Source: Pseudomonadota bacterium (GTDB taxonomy: Bacteria; Myxococcota_A; Polyangia; Polyangiales; Polyangiaceae). Taken from it: 64,000 bases of DNA. The position numbers were made by a program, and so were the translations under genes. The stretch is taken from the NCBI GenBank assembly GCA_023398955.1, contig JAEWRL010000186.1, forward strand, positions 117,744-181,743, in the 5' to 3' direction. Shown here piece after piece: positions 55,818 to 64,000 of this stretch; the first letter of the stretch is position 1; every line of letters begins with the position of its first letter. A model generated the notes under the pieces. That model was not told the origin of the DNA. It worked only from the letters and a program-made list of their open reading frames with translations, and searched no databases.

Positions 55818-57479
55818 ATGCAGATGCGGGCTGGTGCCAGTCTATGGATGGGTGGGATCTGGGTTTGCTTGTGGGCCGTCCTGAGCTGCGCCCAGCCGGA
55901 ACGCGAAGGAGGACCGTCGCCCCCGACCTCGAGTGGGGCACCCGACGGGCCCTTGCCCACCCGTCCGGAAGCGGTGGCAGTCGCGGATGGATTGGTCTCA
56001 GCGGCCGCGGCCAAGAACGGGACGGACAGCGAGCACCTGTTGCGGGCGGCAGCGCGCTTGCGGGAGCGGCTGTGGCGTATCGAAGGTCGTGAGGTCGATG
56101 CGCTCGAGGCGCTCGAGCAGTTGAACGAGATCATCTCCCGGCAGCGGAATGGGGCCTGCGAGGCCGCACTGCACGGGGCCGTGCTCAAGGCGGAGTTGAA
56201 CCACGACTTTCTCCGCGCATTTCGCGATGTGTCCGCCCTGACGACGTCGGCGCTCGAACCGCGCTGTGCGGAGCGTGCGGCGATGGTGCTGGACATGTTG
56301 GCCGCGTACGAGCCGGAAGGCCCGACGCTCGCACAGAAGGATTCGGCAGTCGACGAGGCTGGATCCCCTGGCACGCTGCGTGACAGCGAGAGCGTGGCCC
56401 GCCGCACGGCGCGATCCATTGTCGTCCGGCCTCCGGTATCGCCCTCGGGAGGGGGCCGCGCGACCGTGAGCCGTATAGAGCACTATGGCTCACCCGATAC
56501 GGCACGCGTCGTCGCGCACCTGACCGCGCCGCAGACTTTCGAGGTCGGTCAGCTCCCGGCGCAGGCGGATGCTCCCCCGCGCGTGTTCGTGGACATTGGT
56601 TCTACCGACTACCGCGGTGAGCGCGAGATCGAGGTGGGGGGCCTGTTGAAACGGGTGCGGGTCGGGAACAGGGAAGGGGGAGGGCTACGCATCGTGCTCG
56701 ATCTGGGAGGAGAAGCCTTTCAGCGCGTCTTCTATCTGCCAGAGCCTTTTCGACTGGTCATTGACGTGTCCAAGCGGCCCCCCTGGGCTTCGGAAGCGGC
56801 GGGCCCTCGCGCCATTCGACGAGTTGCTTTGGATCCGGGGCACGGCGGACATGATCCTGGCGCAGTCGGCCCTCGTGGGTTGCGCGAGAAGGACGTGACT
56901 TTGGATATCGCGCATCGAGCCGGGCCGCTCATCGCGCAGGAGCTCGGGATCTCCACGCTCCTGACGCGTGACACGGACGTGTACGTGCCTCTGGATGAGC
57001 GCGCTGCGAAGGCGAATGCCTTTGGTGCAGATCTTTTCGTCTCGATTCACTGCAATGCAAGCGCGGATCCGAGTGCTCGGGGGATCATGACTTTCGTCCT
57101 CGACGAGTCCGAGGACCCTTTAGCGATGCACGTCGCGGCGCGAGAGAACGCAGCCTCGCCCGCCGCGGCGGCGGAGCTCGCCGACGCCTTGCGCCGAGTC
57201 ATGGACCGGCGCGGTCTCGCGCAGTCGCTGCACGTTGCTGAGCTCCTTCAGCGCGCGAGCGTTGCGTCTGTTGGGAGCCACTACGACGGCGTTCGCGATC
57301 TCGGCGCCAAGCGGGCCGGGTTTTACGTTCTGGCGGGGGCGCACATGCCGGCCGTCCTCTACGAAGTATCGTTTCTTTCCAACGCCGCGGAGGAAGCACG
57401 TCTCAACACGGCAGACTACAGGCAGAAGTTGGCAGACGCGATAGTGAACGCTGTGCGGGCGTACCGTGACGGCCTGTGA
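55818..57479 (+). CDS. N-acetylmuramoyl-L-alanine amidase (AMIN + Amidase_3), lipoprotein
   Basis: A 554-residue cell-wall hydrolase of the AmiC type that cuts peptide stems off glycan strands. The start has a lipoprotein-like signal (IWVCLWAVLSC), so it is probably lipid-anchored. After an Ala/Glu-rich helical part, an AMIN domain covers about 215-310 (TVSRIEHYGSPDTARVVAHL, LRIVLDLGGEAF, FRLVIDVS) and targets it to division sites or the wall. The Amidase_3 domain covers about 330-553 with all zinc-site residues: H342 (DPGHGGHDPGA), E357 (REKDV), H411 (SIHCNA) and E516 (LYEVSFLSN). It overlaps no neighbour. The start lies 105 bases after the activator gene, so co-transcription is possible. 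Confidence 0.88.
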   Translation: MQMRAGASLWMGGIWVCLWAVLSCAQPEREGGPSPPTSSGAPDGPLPTRPEAVAVADGLVSAAAAKNGTDSEHLLRAAARLRERLWRIEGREVDALEALEQLNEIISRQRNGACEAALHGAVLKAELNHDFLRAFRDVSALTTSALEPRCAERAAMVLDMLAAYEPEGPTLAQKDSAVDEAGSPGTLRDSESVARRTARSIVVRPPVSPSGGGRATVSRIEHYGSPDTARVVAHLTAPQTFEVGQLPAQADAPPRVFVDIGSTDYRGEREIEVGGLLKRVRVGNREGGGLRIVLDLGGEAFQRVFYLPEPFRLVIDVSKRPPWASEAAGPRAIRRVALDPGHGGHDPGAVGPRGLREKDVTLDIAHRAGPLIAQELGISTLLTRDTDVYVPLDERAAKANAFGADLFVSIHCNASADPSARGIMTFVLDESEDPLAMHVAARENAASPAAAAELADALRRVMDRRGLAQSLHVAELLQRASVASVGSHYDGVRDLGAKRAGFYVLAGAHMPAVLYEVSFLSNAAEEARLNTADYRQKLADAIVNAVRAYRDGL

Positions 57480-57721
57480 GCGGTGTTGCCCTTCCTGGAC
57501 CGGCCGCGGTACCGAAGGGGTGCTGTGCGGCTCTTCTGGGCGTCGTTCGACCGAGGACGCTTGTCCGCTCCGTGCCCCGAGCCAAGAATCCGGCTTGAGC
57601 GAACCGGAGGCCAAGGAGACCTGGTTGCGATTGACGGGCACTGGACGACCGCCTATGCTCTCGAGCCCCGACAGCGCGGGGCAGGCAGTGCACGACGCAA
57701 ATACCAGGCGATTATAGCAGG

Positions 57722-58084
57722 ATGACGAAGGTACAACTGAAGAAGTTTCGCGAGCTCCTCGAGGCGAAGCGCTGGGAAATCATCAAGCGTGCGCAACAGA
57801 CCTTGAGCGAAGACATGTCTCTTGACCTGAACGATCTTCCGGACGAGATGGATCTGGCCTCGAGCGAGTATCTGCAGTCGTTCACATTTCGTCTGCGTGG
57901 TCGCGAGAAGGTGTTCCTCGACAAGATCCAGAAGGCGATCGAGCGCATCGATGACGGGACATTTGGTGCGTGCGAGGAGTGTGGGGAGAAGATATCGTCC
58001 AAGCGCCTTGAGGCTCGTCCAGAGACGACGCTCTGCATCCGATGCAAGGAGGATCAGGAGCGCGTCGAGAAGGACTTTGGGTAA
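57722..58084 (+). CDS. dksA: DksA/TraR-type RNA polymerase-binding protein
   Basis: A 120-residue regulator that enters the RNA polymerase secondary channel. The coiled-coil tip keeps the DxxDxA motif (D41, D44, A46), and the C4 zinc finger is intact (C84, C87, C105, C108: CEEC...CIRC). Length and the RRLEARP-like segment KRLEARPETTLC match DksA. It converges with uvrA, 54 bases away. Confidence 0.93.
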   Translation: MTKVQLKKFRELLEAKRWEIIKRAQQTLSEDMSLDLNDLPDEMDLASSEYLQSFTFRLRGREKVFLDKIQKAIERIDDGTFGACEECGEKISSKRLEARPETTLCIRCKEDQERVEKDFG

Positions 58085-58138
58085 GGTCGAAGACAGATCT
58101 GTTGATCGGTCGTCGATTCACGGCGAGCCGCTCCGGGT

Positions 58139-61009
58139 CTACCCCGGCCCGAGTGCCTGGGAAGGGCCTGGCTTGCGACCTCCGAGCGCTGTGATTAGGT
58201 AGCGCCCCGTGTAGCTCTCCGAGACTTCCGCAACTGCTTCGGGCGGGCCCTCGGCGACCAGGCTTCCTCCGCGTTCACCACCCTCCGGACCCATGTCGAT
58301 GACCCAATCGGCACAGGCGACCACGTCGAGGTTGTGCTCGATGAGCACGATGGTGTTGCCGGCATCGCGCAGCTCCAGGAGAGCCGCCGTCAGTAGCTCA
58401 ATGTCCGAGAAATGGAGCCCGGTGGTCGGTTCATCAAGGACATAGAGTGTCTTGCCCGTCGCCTTGCGCGCCAATTCGGCGGCCAGCTTGACGCGCTGCG
58501 CTTCACCTCCAGACAGCGTGGTTGCAGGTTGTCCAAGGCGCAGGTACCCGAGACCAACCTCCTTCAGCGCGATCAGGCGCTGGCGAATGCGGGGGATGGA
58601 TTCAAAGAGATCGTAGGCAGCGTCTACGGTCAGGTTCAGCGCGTCAGCAATCGACAGCCCACGATAGACGATTTCGAGTGTTTCTCGGTTATAGCGCCTG
58701 CCGCTGCATGACTCGCAGGTGACGTAGACATCTGGGAGAAAGTGCATCTCGATGCGCAGGACCCCGTCTCCCTGACAGGCCTCGCAGCGCCCGCCCTTCA
58801 CGTTGAAGGAGAACCGACCAGGCTTGTAACCGCGGGCACGAGCGTCCGGAAGCCCAGAGTAGAGCTCGCGTAAGTGGGTGAAGATCCCCGTATAGGTTGC
58901 TGGGTTGGAGCGAGGAGTGCGCCCAATTGGCGCTTGATCGATGCTGATGACCTTGTCGATATGCTCCATTCCCTCGATACGGTCGCATGGGCCAACCCAT
59001 CCCGTCGCTCCATACAGTTCGGCACGAGCGGCGCTGAGGAGGGTGTCGACGATCAGGCTACTCTTCCCCGAGCCACTCACCCCTGTGATGGCCGTAATGA
59101 GGCCCAGCGGCAGATCGACCGTCAGATTCTGTAGATTGTGCGCCCGCGCCCCCACGATGCGGAGTTTCTTTCTTCCTGGCTTCTTGCGTTTGGCAGGCAT
59201 GGGCAGCATGCGCTTGCCCGATAGAAATTGTCCCGTCACAGACTGTGGCGCCGCCATGATCTGAGCTGGAGAGCCTTCAGCAACGATGGTTCCTCCCAGC
59301 TCACCCGCGCCCGGTCCCATGTCGACGACGTAGTCGGCGGCGAGGATTGCTTCTCGATCATGCTCGACGACGAGGACGCTGTTGCCCTTGTCGACGAGTC
59401 GCCGAAGCGCCTCGAGCAGTCGCGCGTTGTCGCGGGCATGCAGCCCGATGCTTGGCTCATCCAGCACGTACAGCACCCCGACGAGCGAGGCGCCGATCTG
59501 GGTAGCGAGTCGGATTCGTTGCCCCTCGCCGCCAGATAGCGTGGCCGCAGACCGGTCAAGGGCGAGGTAGTCCAGGCCGACCCCTATCAGGAAGCCCAGG
59601 CGCTCAGTGACCTCCTTGAGCAATGGGCTCGCTATTGCGGACTGTTTTGCCGTGAACTCAGCTGTCTCCGTCAGGTGTTGGAGGAACTCCTTCAGGCGTC
59701 CCAGCGGCATGGCTGACAGCTCACTGATGTCTTTGCCACCGAGCCGCACCGCCAGCGCCTCTGGGCGGAGCCGGCGCCCCGCGCAAGCCGAACAGGTTGT
59801 GTCAATGACGAACCGATGCAAGTCTTCCGGACCAACCGCGCCGTCATCCAGAGCGCCGTCTTCTCGGTCCTCCACTTCCCCGAGCTCCAACATGCGCTGC
59901 AGCCGCGGAATGATACCCTCGTAGCGTTGGGCGCGTTTGGCACGGCCCTTCGCCGCGAGCTGCCCATGGAGAATCGCCTGTTGCGAAGCCGGCGGAAGCT
60001 CGCACCAGGGGACATCGGGATCCACACCGAGCAGCTTCACTGCTTGATCGACCTCGGATGCTGTCGCAAGGGAGCCACGGCGCCCAAACGCCGCAACGGC
60101 GCCCTCCCGAAGGGTGCGTGTTGGATCGGGAACGACGCGGTCGGGGTCGATGACACTGCGAATGCCGAGCCCATCGCAGGTACTGCAGGCTCCGTGCGGA
60201 CTATTGAACGAGAAGAGGCGAGACTCGAGCGGTGGCAGAGTGATGCCATGTTCCCAGCACACGAGGCGCTCACTGAGAACGAGCGGGGGCTCGCCTCCCA
60301 AGAAGTCTACGAGCAGGGTACCATCGCCGAGCTTTAGCGCCAGCTCGACCGAGTCCGTGATCCTGCCCTTCGAGCCCTCGCGCACGACGATGCGGTCGAC
60401 TACGACGTCAAGGTCGTGCGCCTTGGAGCGGTCAAGGTTGAGTGGCTCCCCCAGGTCATACTGCTCGCCGTCAACGCGGATGCGTACGTACCCTTCTCTG
60501 CGCAGGCGGTCGATCTCTACGCGGAGCTCTCCCTTCTTGCTGCGAACCACTGGCGCGAGCAGCAGCGCGCGCGTTCCGTCTGGGCTTTCGAGGATGACGT
60601 CGACCATCTCCTGAACGGTATGTGCGCGCAGCACTTGGCCAGATACCGGGCAATGCGGCGTGCCGGCACGGGCATACAGGAGCCGGAGGTAGTCAGCGAT
60701 CTCGGTGACGGTGCCGACGGTGGAGCGAGGGCTCTTGCCAAGGGCACGCTGCTCTATCGCGATGGCGGGGCTCAGCCCTTCGATGCTTTCTACTCGCGGT
60801 TTGGGCAGCTGATCGAGAAACTGTCGCGCGTAGGCGGAAAGGGATTCCACATAACGTCGCTGACCCTCAGCGTAGATCGTATCGAAGGCGAGCGATGACT
60901 TCCCCGACCCGCTCGGGCCCGTGATTACCACCAGCCGATCACGCGGGAGCTCACAGGTGATATTCTTCAAATTGTGCTGGGTAGCGCCACGCAGGATCAG
61001 CGTATCCAT
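58139..61009 (-). CDS. uvrA: Excinuclease ABC subunit A
   Basis: A 956-residue DNA-damage-recognition ATPase. Two ABC-type nucleotide-binding halves: Walker A GPSGSGKSSLAFDT near the start and GVSGSGKSSLIVDT in the second half, with signature LSGGEGQRIRLA and LSGGEAQRVKLA and DEPTTGLHF. Zinc modules are CSTCDGLG, CSACAGRR and the CEACQGDG...CESCSGRR finger. Length equals the family norm; the ATG at 61009 starts MDTLILRGATQHNL, the usual N-terminus, though a GTG at 61030 is also possible. No other uvr gene is in the window. Confidence 0.97.
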   Translation of the reverse strand: MDTLILRGATQHNLKNITCELPRDRLVVITGPSGSGKSSLAFDTIYAEGQRRYVESLSAYARQFLDQLPKPRVESIEGLSPAIAIEQRALGKSPRSTVGTVTEIADYLRLLYARAGTPHCPVSGQVLRAHTVQEMVDVILESPDGTRALLLAPVVRSKKGELRVEIDRLRREGYVRIRVDGEQYDLGEPLNLDRSKAHDLDVVVDRIVVREGSKGRITDSVELALKLGDGTLLVDFLGGEPPLVLSERLVCWEHGITLPPLESRLFSFNSPHGACSTCDGLGIRSVIDPDRVVPDPTRTLREGAVAAFGRRGSLATASEVDQAVKLLGVDPDVPWCELPPASQQAILHGQLAAKGRAKRAQRYEGIIPRLQRMLELGEVEDREDGALDDGAVGPEDLHRFVIDTTCSACAGRRLRPEALAVRLGGKDISELSAMPLGRLKEFLQHLTETAEFTAKQSAIASPLLKEVTERLGFLIGVGLDYLALDRSAATLSGGEGQRIRLATQIGASLVGVLYVLDEPSIGLHARDNARLLEALRRLVDKGNSVLVVEHDREAILAADYVVDMGPGAGELGGTIVAEGSPAQIMAAPQSVTGQFLSGKRMLPMPAKRKKPGRKKLRIVGARAHNLQNLTVDLPLGLITAITGVSGSGKSSLIVDTLLSAARAELYGATGWVGPCDRIEGMEHIDKVISIDQAPIGRTPRSNPATYTGIFTHLRELYSGLPDARARGYKPGRFSFNVKGGRCEACQGDGVLRIEMHFLPDVYVTCESCSGRRYNRETLEIVYRGLSIADALNLTVDAAYDLFESIPRIRQRLIALKEVGLGYLRLGQPATTLSGGEAQRVKLAAELARKATGKTLYVLDEPTTGLHFSDIELLTAALLELRDAGNTIVLIEHNLDVVACADWVIDMGPEGGERGGSLVAEGPPEAVAEVSESYTGRYLITALGGRKPGPSQALGPG

Positions 61010-61208
61010 CGGAACGGGCACACTTACCACGAAACGAGGAATGGGTACGGTTACTGCTCGTTTGCTCCTGACCGTATGGGCGGTCGGCTTGTGGACGATG
61101 GAGATTCCGATCGCGCTCCATCCCCCTGTTGCCGGAATCAGGCGTTTCGATTAGCGTTCGGCGCGTGGAGGTTGCCTTGGACCACGTCGCACATCGAGCA
61201 CAACGAGA

Positions 61209-61234
61209 GTGCCTCAGTGCTACCTACGAGGCAC
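61209..61234. other. Inverted repeat upstream of the CAU tRNA
   Basis: GTGCCTC/GAGGCAC arms of 7 bases with a 12-base loop, about 50 bases before the tRNA. Without T-tract; function not seen. Confidence 0.3.
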
Positions 61235-61282
61235 GGCTCTGGCTCCGTACATGCCATCGGCGTGCTGTGCCAGGGAACCCAC

Positions 61283-61356
61283 GGGCCCATAGCTCAATCG
61301 GTCAGAGCCCCCGGCTCATAACCGGGTTGTTCCTGGTTCGAACCCAGGTGGGCCCA
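61283..61356 (+). tRNA. tRNA with CAU anticodon (Met, possibly Ile2)
   Basis: Complete cloverleaf: acceptor GGGCCCA/TGGGCCC with discriminator A, D-arm GCTCAATCGGTCAGAGC, anticodon stem CCCGG/CCGGG with loop CTCATAA (anticodon CAT), T-arm CCTGGTTCGAACCCAGG. CCA is not encoded (CTC follows). A CAU anticodon is shared by elongator tRNA-Met and by tRNA-Ile2, whose C34 is modified to lysidine; the acceptor lacks the initiator C1 mismatch, so it is not initiator tRNA. I favour elongator Met. Confidence 0.85.
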
Positions 61357-61405
61357 CTCACGTGATCGGTCATCAAGGGCCAGTTGGTAAGGAGCTTTGT
61401 TCGAA

Positions 61406-62149
61406 GTGAAGATCCAAGAGCAGGTTCAGGCGCTCGAAGGGCTTGTCGAGATAGATGCCGAACTGGACGGCCTTCAAGAGCAGCACTCGCAGCAGCGAGG
61501 AGAGCTCGACGCGAAGAAGCAGAGAGTTGTAGAATTGGAAGAACGCCTCGGGCGCTCCCGAGACGCGCTGGGCGACATGGAGCGGACAAGAAGCGACTCG
61601 ACCCAGGACTACAGGCAGCTTGGAACGCAACTGGAGCGGTCGCGGGAGAAGCTCTCTCGGTGTCGTACTGAGCGCGAGGCGAACGCCGTTCAGCGCGAGC
61701 TCGAAGAGCTACGCAAGCTCGTCCGCGACAGAGAGCTGGAGATCCAGAAGCTATCCGAACTCGCGACGCAGGTGAGGGCCGACATCGAGAAGACGCAAAC
61801 AGAGCTCGATGCCGTGAACGCTGAGTTGGGCAACAGCGAAGGTGCCGTCATCGCAGGCTTGGCAACCCTTGACGGTGCATTGAAGTCGAAGCGCGCAGAG
61901 CGCCTGACGCTCGTCGAACGGGTGCCGGCAACGCTCTACCGGCGATACGAGATGATACGGAAACGTCGCGGTTCGGCCGTCTGCCACACGACGGATGGGA
62001 CTTGCAGCGTCTGCCACATGACTCTGGCGCCCGCGCTCTTCCAGCAACTGCGCCGCGGTGAGGCATTCGACCAATGCCCGAGCTGCAACCGAATCATCTA
62101 TTTCAAGCTGCCGTCGACCATCGCTGCCGATTCCGAGGACGAAGACTGA
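61406..62149 (+). CDS. Coiled-coil protein with C4 zinc ribbon (PF02591 type)
   Basis: A 247-residue protein: a long alpha-helical coiled coil (about 1-180) followed by a C4 zinc ribbon (CSVCHMTLAPALFQQLRRG ... CPSCNRIIYF). Such proteins occur widely; the zinc ribbon suggests nucleic-acid or protein contact, and some homologues bind RNA polymerase or flagellar/secretion parts, but no role is set. I chose GTG 61406, 11 bases after AAGGAG; a TTG at 61397 is only two bases from it and less likely. Confidence 0.75.
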   Translation: MKIQEQVQALEGLVEIDAELDGLQEQHSQQRGELDAKKQRVVELEERLGRSRDALGDMERTRSDSTQDYRQLGTQLERSREKLSRCRTEREANAVQRELEELRKLVRDRELEIQKLSELATQVRADIEKTQTELDAVNAELGNSEGAVIAGLATLDGALKSKRAERLTLVERVPATLYRRYEMIRKRRGSAVCHTTDGTCSVCHMTLAPALFQQLRRGEAFDQCPSCNRIIYFKLPSTIAADSEDED

Positions 62150-62201
62150 TGCGTCTCGGAGTGCAGGGAGTCGCGGCGTAGGCGGGCGAGGGCCACGTGA
62201 C

Positions 62202-63506
62202 ATGAGGGGGTGCCCGGCCTGTGGACGATTATATCCGGATCACGCAGCATTCTGTCCGGTAGATGGAGCTGCGCTCACCTCGGCGAGCGAGGCACCGATC
62301 GTGCCTGACGCGGGTGACCGACGTTTGGGGCAACTTGTCGCGGAACGGTATGAACTCCGCCGAGTTGTGGCCGACGGCGCCACCGGCCGTATCTATGAGG
62401 CCCTCGACCGTCTGGATCGCGTCAGTGTGGCCGTGAAGATAATGCATGAGTCGGCAGCGCGTGACGAGGTCGCCGTCGAGCGCTTCAGGCGGGAGTTTCA
62501 AGTCAACGAGCTGCTTCCCCGCGATCACGTCGTCCGCGTCCTAGACTTCGCTCCAACCCACGATGGCAGTTTTGCTCTCGTGATGGAGTTCCTTTATGGC
62601 GAAGAACTGAGCGCCGCACTCCGACGTCAAGGAAGACTATCGCCGGCTCGGACCGTGAGGCTCATGAGCCAGTTGGCTCTCGCGTTGGACAAAGCCCACG
62701 CCAACAAGCTCGTTCACCGTGATCTCAAGCCAGATAATCTATTCTTGTGCCAAACGAGCGAGGGAGAGGGACTCAAGATTCTCGATTTCGGCTCAGTGAA
62801 GGACAAGAAGCGGCGTGCCAAGAACCTCACTGTAATGGGGACGACGATCGGCTCACCGTTCTATATGGCCCCGGAGCAGGCCCAAGGGCTACCAAGTCTC
62901 GACCACCGTGCCGACGTTTGGGCCGCGGCCGCCATCGCGTTCGAGTGTATCACCGGGAGCGTGCCATTTCCTGGCGAGACGAGCACAGAAATCCTGGTCA
63001 GGATCATGCGGGCGGAAGCGCCTGCTCCAAGCTCCGTGGCACTCGAGCGCGGGTTGAGCACGCCCGAAGCTCTCGATGCGGTGTTCGCGCGCGCGTTCAG
63101 GAAGACGCCTGACTACCGTCAGGGATCAGTGGGAGAGCTCGCAGACGAGCTTGGAGTCGCATTTGGCCTTCGGGGTGTCCACGCTCAATGGGCGACGACG
63201 TCCGAAGTCGAGCTAGCAAGTCGCATCGAGCAGGCTTCGCAGCACCACGCATCCATTAGCGTCCCTGCGCAGATCAGCTCGGCGGCGGAGCGGGAGGCGC
63301 AGGCCTCCGTGGACGACGTGAGCGGCCAGGGCGCCGCCCCTCGTCCTCCCGTCAGTGGTTCTGCAGCGCCGGATACGGGACTTGACCAAGGCGTTGTGCG
63401 TCCCTCTGCTGCTCTTACGAGTACAAGGGGGCTCGCCCTTTTACTCGTTGCTGCGGTGCTCCTGAGCATTCTCGCCTTTGCTCTGGCGCTTGGCGGGGGG
63501 GGCTAA
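62202..63506 (+). CDS. Ser/Thr protein kinase with N-terminal zinc ribbon and C-terminal membrane anchor
   Basis: A 434-residue Hanks-type kinase. The N-terminus is a zinc-ribbon remnant (CPACGRLYPDHAAFCPVDG: C4, C7, C18, fourth Cys replaced by Asp), common before myxobacterial kinases. The kinase domain covers about 46-310: VAVKIM with the ATP-site Lys, HRDLKPDN (catalytic D174), DFG and GSPFYMAPEQ. The glycine-rich loop is degenerate (ADGATG). After a disordered linker a single hydrophobic helix (LALLLVAAVLLSILAFALAL) forms the very C-terminus, so it is tail-anchored, without extracytoplasmic sensor. It should phosphorylate cytoplasmic proteins; FHA proteins at 38 and 54 kb are possible readers. 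Confidence 0.92.
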   Translation: MRGCPACGRLYPDHAAFCPVDGAALTSASEAPIVPDAGDRRLGQLVAERYELRRVVADGATGRIYEALDRLDRVSVAVKIMHESAARDEVAVERFRREFQVNELLPRDHVVRVLDFAPTHDGSFALVMEFLYGEELSAALRRQGRLSPARTVRLMSQLALALDKAHANKLVHRDLKPDNLFLCQTSEGEGLKILDFGSVKDKKRRAKNLTVMGTTIGSPFYMAPEQAQGLPSLDHRADVWAAAAIAFECITGSVPFPGETSTEILVRIMRAEAPAPSSVALERGLSTPEALDAVFARAFRKTPDYRQGSVGELADELGVAFGLRGVHAQWATTSEVELASRIEQASQHHASISVPAQISSAAEREAQASVDDVSGQGAAPRPPVSGSAAPDTGLDQGVVRPSAALTSTRGLALLLVAAVLLSILAFALALGGGG

Positions 63507-63542
63507 TCCCTTGGCAGGTTCAACCTAGATTTCGCGCGCTCC

Positions 63543-63596
63543 CCCCCCATGAAAGGTTTGGATGGGCGGAGTTGGGGTTTTCGAGCGCATGGGGGG
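63543..63596. repeat. Inverted repeat CCCCCCATG/CATGGGGGG
   Basis: Arms of 9 bases, perfect, separated by 36 bases and sitting 37 bases past the kinase stop. The run of eight C's at 63541-63548 belongs to the left arm. No T-tract follows. Confidence 0.5.
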
Positions 63597-63761
63597 CCAC
63601 TTTCGTGGGTTGATCGGCCCCGTGGATACACCTCCCCCTTTCCCCCACGGACGATAGTCGGTTAGGACATCTCGGCGCACCTTGCCGGTGCCCGTCGTAG
63701 GTGTGTTTTTTGTCACAACTGAAGTACGCGTGCGACGGGCATCCGGTCACACTCGATCGAC

Positions 63762-63816
63762 AGATCGGGCGATCGATCGGTGCTTACTGGCGGTGCCCTA
63801 GATCGGGCGATCGATC
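63762..63816. repeat. 17-bp direct repeat AGATCGGGCGATCGATC, twice
   Basis: Identical copies at 63762-63778 and 63800-63816, 38 bases apart. Each contains three GATC sites; a CGATCG lies just before the first copy and a TAGATC after the second. Confidence 0.75.
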
Positions 63817-63871
63817 AGCGTTTGTTGGTATCCTAGATCCTTCGGCGCTTGGCAGAACTGACTCAGTTTCG

Positions 63872-64000
63872 CTAGTGTGTCTCGCTGCAACGGCGGCCGT
63901 GCTCGTCCGTCCACGTGCAACGTTCGCCGTCACGCTCGACGAGCTTCCGTCGCACGCCGGCCTCGATGTAGCGCGGCCCGCGCTGTGCCTCGCCGTCGCT
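63872..64000 (-). pseudogene. HNH-endonuclease remnant (partial at window edge)
   Basis: The last 129 bases, read on the minus strand, encode RYIEAGVRRKLVERDGERC and then TWTDEHGRRCSETH before a TAG at 63872. This is the conserved entry of the HNH endonucleases common in myxobacteria, where two Cys and a following LE.HH. motif make up the finger and active site. Here the stop falls right after SETH, so the catalytic HNH core is lost; no continuation in another frame restores it. The 5' part lies beyond the window. Confidence 0.6.

Larger units (their letters stand above)
63507..63871. other. Region between the kinase gene and the HNH remnant, with repeats
   Basis: About 365 bases without a supported gene. 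It holds an inverted repeat with a C-tract (63543-63551 with 63588-63596) and GATC-rich direct repeats (63762-63816). Confidence 0.4.

Overview
The window looks like chromosomal DNA of a myxobacterium (Myxococcota, probably class Polyangia). The grounds are a GC-rich, gene-dense sequence; many TPR and HEAT proteins; FHA, PP2C and Ser/Thr kinase signalling; Cys-rich lipoproteins; AgmX/PglI C-terminal domains; and above all a large set of genes resembling the Glt gliding/envelope machinery of Myxococcus. No rRNA operon, CRISPR array, insertion sequence or prophage is visible. The species call is inference; no database was searched.

Left part (1-20 kb). A GH94 cellobiose-type phosphorylase is followed by a STAS protein that overlaps a three-part sensor phosphatase (LacI-type sugar-binding fold, GAF, SpoIIE phosphatase): a candidate sugar-responsive partner switch. 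Next come a Cys-rich outer-membrane protein, a phosphofructokinase with pyrophosphate-type motifs, a CusF-like copper lipoprotein, a DUF362 protein, a rhodanese and a TonB-C-like lipoprotein. A 1159-residue minus-strand protein carries an apparent pseudo-caspase head, a TPR body and a C-terminal domain shared with the giant protein at 42-53 kb. A PAS remnant, an endonuclease/exonuclease/phosphatase protein, frr, a PP2C phosphatase and a lipoprotein complete this part.

Middle (20-30 kb). tRNA-His and a HEAT protein lie opposite a two-gene operon of outer-membrane beta-barrels (GltA/GltB type) that ends in a strong terminator. ftsY, a carnitine-free carboxypeptidase-regulatory-like membrane protein, a secreted HEAT protein, a HAMP protein, yraN and a Cys-rich lipoprotein follow.

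Glt block (30.4-53.3 kb, plus strand). A sigma70-like promoter precedes a GltC-like TPR protein, gltD (AgmU-like) and gltE (AglT-like lipoprotein). A clear intrinsic terminator and a new promoter separate these from a small GltF-position protein and gltG (FHA, one membrane segment, AgmX/PglI domain). After another terminator come a TPR lipoprotein and an 11.3-kb gltI (AgmK-like) gene built from about 40 degenerate repeats of roughly 72 residues. The motor genes aglRQS and gltJ are not in the window, so the machine would need parts encoded elsewhere.

Right part (53.5-64 kb). An outer-membrane protein lies opposite an FHA-sigma54 activator. Then come an AMIN/Amidase_3 lipoprotein, dksA, uvrA, a CAU-anticodon tRNA, a coiled-coil zinc-ribbon protein and a tail-anchored Ser/Thr kinase. 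The edge holds GATC-rich direct repeats and the end of a broken HNH-endonuclease reading frame.
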